Source of the DNA: Sequoia sempervirens
Taxonomy: Eukaryota > Streptophyta > Pinopsida > Cupressales > Cupressaceae
Reading direction: 5' to 3'
NCBI GenBank assembly: GCA_007258455.2
Contig: VDFB02139091.1
Location: 1 to 64,000, forward strand
Length of the DNA stretch: 64,000 nt
In this document: piece after piece, positions 55,862 through 64,000 of the stretch
Layout: the number at the start of each line of letters is the position of its first letter
Position numbering within the stretch: position 1 is the first letter of the stretch
Notes under the pieces: generated by a model
What the model saw: the letters and a program-made list of their open reading frames with translations, nothing else
Told to the model about the DNA's origin: nothing
The model's database searches: none
Translations under genes and position numbers: made by a program

Positions 55862-57433
55862 ATGAGATGGGTTGAGTTATTAAAGAGCTATACATTTGTG
55901 TTGAAGCATAGGAGTGGTAAGTCAAATAAAGTTGTAGATACATTGAGAAGAAGTAATTTGTTGATGAAAATGAATATAGAAGTATTGGGTTTTGAGGAAT
56001 TGAAACATCTGTATGAGGATGATCTAGATTTTGCTGAACCATGGAAAGCATGTAAGGAACTAGTAGTAATAGATATGAGTCAATGGTTGGATTATTTCAT
56101 TCAAGAAGATATGTTGTTTAAGGAAAATCGGTTGTGTATTCCAAGGAGTTCTATGAGGGATAATTTGATTAAGGAGAAGCATAGTGGAGGAATAGGAGGA
56201 CATTTTGGGGCATATAAGATAGTAGCTTTGGTGAGTGAGCACTATTTTTCATCGCAAATATGTAAGTATGTTAGGAAGTATGTTCAAAGCTGCAAAATTT
56301 ATCAAGTAGCAAAAGGGAGTAGTTAGAATACTGGATTGTATAAACCTTTGACAATACCAAAGAGAACTTGGGAAGATATAAGCATGGATTTCATATTGGG
56401 ATTACCAAGAACACAGAGAGGATATGATTCTATAATGGTAGTAGTGGAAATTTTTTCTAAGATGACACATTTCATTCCTTGCAAGAATACTAATGATATG
56501 CATGTTGGTGACCTATTTTTCAAGGAGATAGTGAGATTGCATGGATTACCAAAGAGTATAGTTTCAAATTGGGACACCAAGTTCATTGGATACTTTTAGA
56601 GAACATTATGGAAGAAGATCAAGACAAACTTGAAGTTCTGTTCAACATATCACCCACAAATAGATGTAGTAACTAGGAGGTTGGGTAACTTGTTACGATG
56701 TCTAGTTGGAGATAAATCAGGAAACTAGCTTATAGTTATACCACAAGTAGAGTTTGTATACAAGAATTTAGTAAATCGGAGTACAGGGAAGACACGATTT
56801 GAGATTGTGATAGGAGTACATCCTAGAGGAGTGGAAGAGCTAAGAGACATTAGTATGAAGAATAAGAGGAGTCTAGAAGTAGAATAATTTATAGGATTCA
56901 TGGAAACATTGCATATCAGGTCCATAAACACTTGGAGGACATGAACATCAAATATAAGGAGCAGGTAGATGAGAAGAGGAGGTTTAAGGAATTTTCTATT
57001 GGAGATGAAGTTATGGTATATCTCAGGAAGGAAAGGTTTCCAATTGCAACATACAATAAGTTGAAGATGAGGAAGATTGGACCATGTAAGATTCTTAGGA
57101 AGTTTGATTAAAGAAATGCATATGAAGTGGAGTTACTAGAAGCACTTGGTATATCACCTATTTTAAACATTGCAAACATCTATGAGTATCATGAAGGATA
57201 GTCAAGTGGAACTAACAAAGAAGTAGAATTGGAGGAGCAATTACACATCAACCAAAAGAGAAATTGAGTAGATCTTGGACACTAGAATTGGCAGGAGCAC
57301 TAGGAACAGTAAGTACAAAAAGTACCTAGTAAAGTGGAAACACATACTAATGGAAGATTCATCATGGATTTCTTAGGTTGAGGTGGACCAATTTGGTTTT
57401 CCTCTAGCCCTTAGAAAGTGAGGGACTCATTTT
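55862..57433 (+). pseudogene. Chromovirus B integrase with chromodomain remnant
   Basis: Zinc region: IKEKHSGGIGGHFGAYKIVA (56166-56225) and YVQSCKIYQVAKGSS. Core: [20 protein letters not shown] (56384-56443), [12 protein letters not shown] where the usual Asp-Arg is changed (56564-56599), then a broken stretch to about 57130. Near the 3' end, YKKYLVKWKHILMEDSSWIS (about 57314-57377) followed by EVDQFGFPL is a recognisable chromodomain, the part that directs chromovirus integration to marked chromatin. A TAG sits just after WIS. Frame 55862-56326 and 56336-56599 is open; later parts carry many TAG stops. Confidence 0.85.
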
Positions 57434-57453
57434 TTCTTCCAACCCTGGGTGTC

Positions 57454-58126
57454 TAATGCAAGAGCATCCCTGGTTGTAAAGAAATCTAGTATTAACCAAA
57501 AACTTTCTTTTCTCTCGTTTCAGTCTATAGTTTTCTTAAAAGTTTCTTCTGAATTTTACTGTATTATCATTTGTTAGCTCATGAAGTAGGATATTGGTTT
57601 TAAAAGAGATCATCTTTGACATATCCAAATTTCAAGTGATTGGCATTCATTTGCAAAAAAATTATCGCTCTTAGAAGTTCACTGTCAACTCTTTGTTAGA
57701 GCATTCAGGGCCTATCTAGCTCAGTTTGGTTGTGTGGACCTTTTTCAAAATGTGCGGAGCTTAATGAAACATCCTTAAGGAATTTTAGGTCTAGGGGAAA
57801 TTTCTTCGAGATCCACAATACATTTCATTTCTTGATGGGTTATCTTTTCATGTGCTTGGCCGACACACACATTTGATCTTGCATTGGAGTTGTAAGCCCT
57901 TGAGGCTAACACTCATAATTGGAACTGGAGATTCATATTTCAGATCATTTTTAATTAATTATAAGTTAGTTAGTTAGTTACGTAATTTGTAGATAGAAGA
58001 ATCATTCAAGTTTTCTCGGTTGTGGACTATAATAAGGCCTTGCTCCAATTGTAATATCTGTTGTGCCCTTGCAGTAGACTTGTGAGCCCTAGTTATTCCA
58101 CATATGTGGCATATGATGCATGTATG
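57454..58126 (+). repeat. 3' LTR of chromovirus B, truncated
   Basis: Begins TAATGCAAGAGCATCCC (TG start mutated to TA) after GTGTC. It matches the 5' LTR up to ATATGATGCAT, then is cut by the LTR starting at 58127. About 125 bp of its right end are missing. Confidence 0.8.
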
Positions 58127-59279
58127 TGTAGACAACGGAATTTAGTCTAAGCCTGTGACTTCAATATTCTTCATAATTAGTATTTTTCTATGGTCATGAT
58201 TAAATAATGTCAATTATTTAATTATTTTCTAAAGTCTTCATTTCTTCTATTAATTAAATAATCTTAATTATTTAATTAATTCACACTTTTCTTTATTCTA
58301 TTTGATTAATTAAATAAACACTTTTTTATTTAATTATGTTACTAATTAACCTTATCCTTCTTGTCAAATTAAATAAATTCTTATTTAATTTACTCTTTAT
58401 CATATTTCAACTATAATTAAATAAATTCTTTATTTATTTAATTATTCTTCAAATATCAAATCTTGAATTAAATGAATTATTTAATTCATGAATTATGTTT
58501 TAATGCATTCCTCTATATTTAGATAATTGTGTGAGTTATCTAAGTATTCACTTTTACTCGACTCAAAGATCTATTCAAATTGCTCAGTTAAATCTTGATT
58601 TAATGTCTGAGTGGCGTTCTCGAGTAATATCTTCGTCAAATCAATCATCCAGTTCTAACTCATTTGCATGTACATGCGGATTAATTAAATATTCCTATTT
58701 AATTAATTAAACCTTGTGCGTGAATTCGAATAGAGAGTTGGTTTAATCCATATTTATCTTTGTCATGCAAAGATAATTCTTTTGTTTTCAAATACCAAAC
58801 TGGAAGATTAAATGATTTATTTAATCTTTAATTCTATTTCTAATTTATATCACTCATGTCATTACTAACTGTTATCAGAATGCATGACTAATCAGTCAAT
58901 CTCAACCGTCCGTTGATCTTTCGATCCTGGCCTGTCATTCGAATGATCAATTTTCTATAAATTGATCTATCTTTCATCATTCCAATCTCTCTCGAAATCT
59001 TGTGAATCTTTAGAGCATCTATCTTGAATCCTCGATGTTTTGCTAAATCACTATCATAGGCTATACTCGCACGAACTCTTGAAAATTTGAGGGCAATTAT
59101 ACTACAACATCAAAATGGATAAGGGAAATCGAGATGAATCATGGAAATACGTACAAATTTGGTGAGATTGTTCAAGTTTTATTTACGTTTTTACTTTCCT
59201 TTGTTCTTTGTTGCTTACCATAGATTGCGTTAGATCTTAGATTGCATTGCATGTTTAATCCTTTCTTTCTGCACTTACA
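58127..59279 (+). repeat. LTR 1 of tandem Tat-like deletion derivative
   Basis: Starts TGTAGACAACGGAATTTAG and is inferred to end GCACTTACA (59279). It matches 62171-63388; a 65-bp shorter AT-rich tract explains the length difference. TATA box TATAAATT at 58956-58963. It is followed at once by integrase coding sequence, with no primer site, gag, protease or RT. Confidence 0.78.
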
Positions 59280-59793
59280 GCTTAATCCTGGCCGTGACTG
59301 GCATTTACAACTTATTCCTGCCTTATGGGCTTATCGCACAAGTATTCGTACTCCCATTGGTGCCACTCCCTATTCACTAGTATTTGGTTCTGAAGCTATT
59401 CTTCCTATTGAGGTTGAGATTCCTTCCCTAAGGGTATCCTTGACAGGCCACAGTGATGATGAAGAGTACCGAGTATCGAGACTCCATGAGATAGAATTCC
59501 TGGATGAGCGAAGAAGGAAGGCACTAGACCATCTCCAAGTGTATCAGAATCGCCTTCGTTGTAGCTATAAAAAGAAGGTCTTGAACATAAAATTTGACAT
59601 TGGTGACTTGGTTTTAAAAGAGAACCCAAAGAATCAAGCAGAAAGAGACAAACCAGGAAAGTTTGAACCAAACTGGTTAGGACCTTTTATTGTTAAAGAA
59701 GCTTTTGGATCAGGAGCATACCAAATCTCTACTCCTGAAGGGGAACCATTTTCCTCACCAATCAATAGTCTGCATCTGAAAACCTTGTCTTAA
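59280..59793 (+). pseudogene. Integrase C-terminal fragment 1
   Basis: An open frame of about 170 codons covering only the end of a Tat integrase: [70 protein letters not shown] and a final SLHLKTLS. It is collinear with 10950-11459 of Tat-1 ([20 protein letters not shown]). Catalytic domain and zinc site are missing, so it is inactive. The join to the LTR (CTTACA-GCTTAATCCTGGCC) is the same in both copies. Because the frame is intact while copy 2 has stops, copy 1 has changed less. Confidence 0.85.
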
Positions 59794-62156
59794 TTAGTGA
59801 AAATATAAAAATAAAATCAAAAAATCAAAACAAAATCATTACCAAGGTGAAAACCTGGCAAACAGGCATCCTGGTAACACCAATTTTTTTTATATAATCC
59901 AGAAAATAGTAAAGACAAATAATTCATCCAATAGTGAAAACCACTTCGGTGGCGCTTTGGATAGGTACCATGGTGAAAACCTAGCAAACAAGCGCCATGT
60001 GTAGTTGACTCTGCTCCTTTGTCTACTATTATTCTAATCTACCACATCCCTATACATAGTCCTCATCCCTGTACATAGTCCACTTCCCTATACATAGTCC
60101 ACTTCCCTGTACGTAGTCCATTACCCTGTACATAGTCCTTATCCCTGTACATACTATCTATCCCTATACATATCACTTATCTTTCGTATCCATCGCTTGT
60201 ATATACCATTCATAATAAGTGGTAGTCTTTCCCATAACCTGGAACGATTGACATCGAGTGCATTTCATATCCCCCATTTTACCCTATTCATAATCAATTG
60301 GTCTTATACTCAACTGGGGGAAAACACTTGACGTGCATCATATTGATTCTTCCATTGGCTGTGTTGAAGACGTAAAACCATAGAAAAATCCACAAACATT
60401 GCAAAATGACCTGAGAAAGCACAAAAACATTAGAAAACTTCAAAAGGACAAAAAAAATAAAAACGTTTTAAAAATAAAAAACAACGTCAAAGTCAGTCCC
60501 AATTGTTAGTCTTTATCGTTTGTCAAACTACGTTGCCTCTGTGACTGGACGTAGGCAAGGCCATCTGCTGATGTGCCCCCAAGGCATTAGGTTAGTCCGT
60601 TTAGGTTAGTCTGTATAAAATCATGATTCAATCCATATGTCTATATGACAAGGTCATTGGTCATGTCGAACTACGAGGTCTCTGCGTGTATAACATAGGC
60701 AAGGCCATCAATCGATGAGCCCCAAAGACCGCACTAGGTCAGTCCATTAGGGTTCATCACATTCACTTTCACACGTCTTCTATTTGTAGTCAATATTGTT
60801 AGTCAAAGTCAAGTCGAACTACGAGGTCTCTGCATGTATAATGTAGGCAACGCCATCAATCGATGAGTCCCCGAGGCTGCACTAGGTTAGTCCTTTAGGG
60901 TTTGTCATCATACACAGTCAATTGTCCACACGTCATATCAAGTCATGCGTCCATCTGGTGAACAAGTCAACAATGTCTCTAAGTCAAATCAAACAACTTG
61001 CCAAACAAAACAATCAAAATAGATCAACAAATTTCTGCTACAGGATGTGTCTTTCCTGGAAACAGACATCATCACAGGAACCAAACAGTATCTTATTCAG
61101 GATGAGTCCTTCCTGAATACAACTATCGACAAAGCAATCTATGTCTTATATAGGATGAGTCCTTCCTGCATAATCGACATTGTCAAAAAATCAAACATAG
61201 CCTTACACAGGTTATCACATCAACGACATCTGACTAAACGCCTTATACGATACATGTCTTTCTAAAAATAGGCTTTGTCATGCCTTATACAGATAGTCAT
61301 AACATCGAAACCAGCCTCACAGTCTTATCCGGTATGTGTATCTCTTGAAATGAGGCTTTATCAATCAATCCTGCTATAAATCAAAACAAATCAAATAAAC
61401 AAGATCAAGTTTTGGAAAATACTTCACTGGCTTATTTATCTTATCATTTATCTTGAATTGATGACTAGGAATTATGTTACTAGCTTTCTCAAGGATGTCC
61501 CATGAAGGATTTAGAGAAGCAACGATGTATCATAATTCTGTTTTCTTTGACTGCTGTCTGTCAATTGTCTATTAAATTGGTTTTTGAGTCATGTTACTAG
61601 TTTCCTCAAGGATGTCCCATGAAGGATTTAGAGGAGCGATGATGTCTCATGACTAGTCTTTTACTTTGTTTGTTGTATGTGGTTCATCTTGACAAAAAGA
61701 CTAGGGCAACTTGTGCCCTTAGTATGAGTTAACGACAATCCTTGTCTGCGACTGTCTGTTATTAGCAAGTGGATGACCTTGCACACCTTGATCTATGTCA
61801 TATCATGGTGTTTTTCTCCATTTGTATTAGTCCCGCCCAATGATGATAAAGTGAAACACCTTTTGTGATACAAAAAAACATCGAAGATTGCTAATATTAA
61901 AAGCCATCTCATTTATTTTATTATTTCTTGATCTTTCTTTCCGTACTAACATTTCTTCTTTTCTACATCTTCACCACCCTTATCTATTTTCCTCTATCCT
62001 TTTTCTTTCATTTTCTAGTTCTCTCATCAATTTCGAGAGCACACTCATGTTCTTTGAACCCGCCTATCCTCCCGAGGGGGAATACCTTCACCTATTTTAC
62101 ACTGGGGCAAATTTCTTATCAATTTTGTTTGACACAACGCCGAAATGACATTGTAT
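59794..62156 (+). other. 3' non-coding region with stem-loops and several tandem repeats
   Basis: No gene; the longest frames here (60-88 codons) have no family match. Contents: three stem-loops (59838-59999); about seven 20-bp units CCCTGTACATAGTCCACTT (60050-60175); three units of about 110-140 bp sharing TCGAACTACGAGGTCTCTGC and GGCAAGGCCATC (60525-60905); about five imperfect units with CAGGATGAGTCCTTCCTG (61035-61350); two units of about 120 bp sharing CTCAAGGATGTCCCATGAAG (61487-61655). Confidence 0.65.
59838..59999 (+). other. Three consecutive GTGAAAACC stem-loops (copies 2-4)
   Basis: Copy 2 (59838-59878): outer TTACCA/TGGTAA, inner CCTG-GCAAA-CAGG. Copy 3 (59926-59962): outer ATCCAA/TTGGAT, inner CCAC-TTCG-GTGG. 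Copy 4 (59969-59999): outer CATGG/CCATG around GTGAAAACCTAGCAAACAAGCG, where the inner stem is weakened. Outer stems differ in sequence yet each pairs. Confidence 0.6.
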
Positions 62157-62170
62157 CAAAGAGGGGAAAA
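62157..62170 (+). other. Polypurine tract
   Basis: CAAAGAGGGGAAAA directly before the LTR start TGTAGACAC, the expected primer for plus-strand synthesis. The same junction is found, inverted, in the PMD element at 46490. Confidence 0.75.
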
Positions 62171-63388
62171 TGTAGACACAAAAATTTGGTCTAAGCCTGT
62201 GACTTCAATATTCTTCATAATTCGTATTTTTCTATGGTCATGATTAAATAATGTCAATTATTTAATTATTTTCTAAAGTCTTCATTTCTTCTATTAATTA
62301 AATAATCTTAATTATTTAATTAATTCACACTTTTCTTTATTCTATCTGATTTATTAAATAAACACTTTTTATTTAATTATGTTACTAATTAACCTTATCC
62401 TTCTTGTCAAATTAAATAAATTCTTATTTAATTTACTCTTTATCATACTTCAACTATAATTAAATAAATTATTTATTTATTCATTTAAATTCCTTCATCA
62501 CTTAATTAAATAAATCTTATTTATTTAATTATTCTTCAAATATCAAATCTTGAATTAAATGAATTATTTAATTCATGAATTATTTAATTCATGAATTCTA
62601 TTTTAACGCATTCCTCTATATTTAGATAATTGTGTGAGTTATCTAAGTATTCACTTTTACTCGACTCAAAGATCTATTCAAACGGCTCAGTTAACTCTTG
62701 ATTTAACGTCTGAGTGGCGTTCTCGAGTGATCTCTTCTTCAAATCATTCAATCATCCGATTCTAACTCATTTGCATGTACATGCGGATTAATTAAATATT
62801 CTTATTTAATTAATTAAACCTTGTGCGTGCATTCAAACAGAGAGTTGGTTTAATCCATATTTATCTTTGTCATGCAAAGATAATTCTGAAATTGTTTTCA
62901 AATACCAAATTGGAAGATTAAATCATTTATTTAATCTTTAATTGTATTTCTAATTTATATCACTCATGTCATTACTAACTGTGATAAGAATGCATGACTA
63001 ATCAGTCAATCTCAACCATCTATTGATCTTTCGATCCTGGCTTGTCATTCAAATGATCAATTTTCTATAAATTGATCTATCTTTCATCTTTCCAATCTCT
63101 CTCGAAATCTTGTGAATTTTTAGAGCATCTATCTTGAATCGTCGATGTTTTTCTAAATCACTATCATAGGCTATACTTGCCGAACTCTTGAAAATCTAAG
63201 GGCAATCATACTACAACATCAAAATGGAGAAGGGCAATCGAGATGAATCATGGAAATATGTACAAATTTGGTGAGATTGTTCAAGTTTTATTTACGTTTT
63301 TACTTTCCTTTGTTCTTTGTTGCTTAGCATAGATTGCATTAGATATTAGATTGCATTGCATGTTTAATCCTTTCTTTCTGCACTTACA
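62171..63388 (+). repeat. LTR 2 of tandem Tat-like deletion derivative
   Basis: 1218 bp, from TGTAGACACAAAAATTTGG to GCACTTACA. TATAAATT at 63066-63073. Near-identical to 58127-59279 by eye. Again followed directly by an integrase fragment. Confidence 0.82.
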
Positions 63389-63902
63389 GCTTAATCTTGG
63401 CCGTGACTGGCATTTTTAGCTTAATCCTACCTTATGGGCTTATCGCACAAGTATCCGTACTCCCACTGGTGCCACTCCCTATTCACTAGTATTTGGTTTT
63501 GAAGCTATTCTTCCTATTGAGGTCAAGATTCCTTCCCTAAGGGTATCCTTGAAAGGCCACATTGATGATGAAGAGTACTGAGTATCAAGACTCCATGAGA
63601 TAGAATTCCTGGATTAGTGAAGAAGGAAGGCACTAGACCATCTCCAAGCGTATCAAAATCGTCTTCATCGTAGCTATAACATGAAGGTCTTGAACAAAAA
63701 ATTTGACATTGGTGACTTGGTTTTAAAGGAGAACCAAAAGAATCAAGCAGAAAGAGACAAACCAGGAAAGTTTGAACCAAACTGGTTAGGACCTTATATT
63801 GTTATAGAAGCTTTTGGTTTAGGAGCATACCAAATCTCTACTCCTGAAGGGGAACCATTGTCCTCGCCAATCAATAGTCTGCATCTGAAAACCTTTTCTT
63901 AA
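63389..63902 (+). pseudogene. Integrase C-terminal fragment 2
   Basis: Same content as 59280-59793, but with stops in the first half (for example TAG in the GHFLA region at 63417, TGA at 63579-63581, TAG at 63614-63616 and TGA at 63618-63620). The last 73 codons are open: KFDIGDLVLKENQKNQAERD through SLHLKTFS. No catalytic domain. Confidence 0.85.
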
Positions 63903-64000
63903 TTAGTAAAAATAAAAAAAATAAAATTAGAAAATCAAAACAAAATCGTTACCAAGGTGAAAACCTAGCAAATAGGCGTCTTGGTAACACCAATTTTTTT
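63903..64000 (+). other. Start of second 3' region with stem-loop copy 5
   Basis: Repeats 59794-59891. The stem-loop at 63948-63988 has a perfect nine-pair outer stem GTTACCAAG/CTTGGTAAC around GTGAAAACCTAGCAAATAGGCGT. The window ends inside this unit. Confidence 0.6.

Noticed and set aside
61888..62194. Short hydrophobic frames of 86-88 codons
   Set aside because: They lie in the 3' region running into the polypurine tract and LTR, and both are T-rich low-complexity translations.

Overview
This window is plant nuclear DNA made almost entirely of nested and decayed retrotransposons. It is AT-rich. I recognise no host gene, rRNA, tRNA or CRISPR array. Long LTRs, several Ty3/gypsy lineages (Tat and chromovirus), a Tork/Tnt1-like Ty1/copia element and a plant L1 with an RNase H domain point to a large-genome seed plant. 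A conifer or other gymnosperm is my best guess, but the sequence does not prove it.

Layout. 1-1333: 3' half of a copia pol gene, interrupted by an LTR (1334-2485) that opens a Tat-lineage gypsy element (Tat-1). Tat-1 runs through a long leader, gag, protease, a G-patch segment, RT/RNase H and a still-open RNase H-integrase frame (to 11459), then a 3' region. That 3' region carries an antisense plant-mobile-domain (PMD) pseudogene (13074-14943, minus) preceded by an in-frame coding repeat array (14990-15880). 16650-22236: a second copy of the same copia element, with the same kind of LTR at the same RT position, here a solo LTR with a perfect 5-bp target duplication (19618-20785). The two halves look like an 18.3-kb tandem duplication. 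23036-25550: 3' end of a second Tat-like element. 26774-39250: chromovirus A, split by a solo LTR (28970-36649) that is itself split by a full-length LINE (29234-35677). 39255-51466: a gag/protease-only Tat-like element whose 3' LTR holds a 4.67-kb LTR element with a PMD gene as its only recognisable coding cargo (45223-49887). 51862-58126: chromovirus B with a decayed chromodomain. 58127-64000: a tandem LTR-integrase fragment-LTR-integrase fragment structure with a 4044-bp period.

How the parts relate. The coding parts are retroelement gag (particle), protease, RT/RNase H (copying) and integrase (insertion). Most are broken by stops and frameshifts, so the window is a fossil record, not a set of cooperating genes. 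Stops in the best-preserved frames (LINE ORF2 and the antisense PMD) are all TAG or TGA, never TAA, as expected from C-to-T decay at methylated CAG sites.

Most worth a second look: (1) PMD genes in antisense orientation in two different LTR elements, one carrying nothing else recognisable; (2) a 27-residue coding repeat in the same strand and frame as one PMD gene; (3) a family of two-layer stem-loops downstream of integrase whose outer stems differ in sequence but keep pairing. All coordinates of LTR ends, terminal duplications and frames were read by eye.
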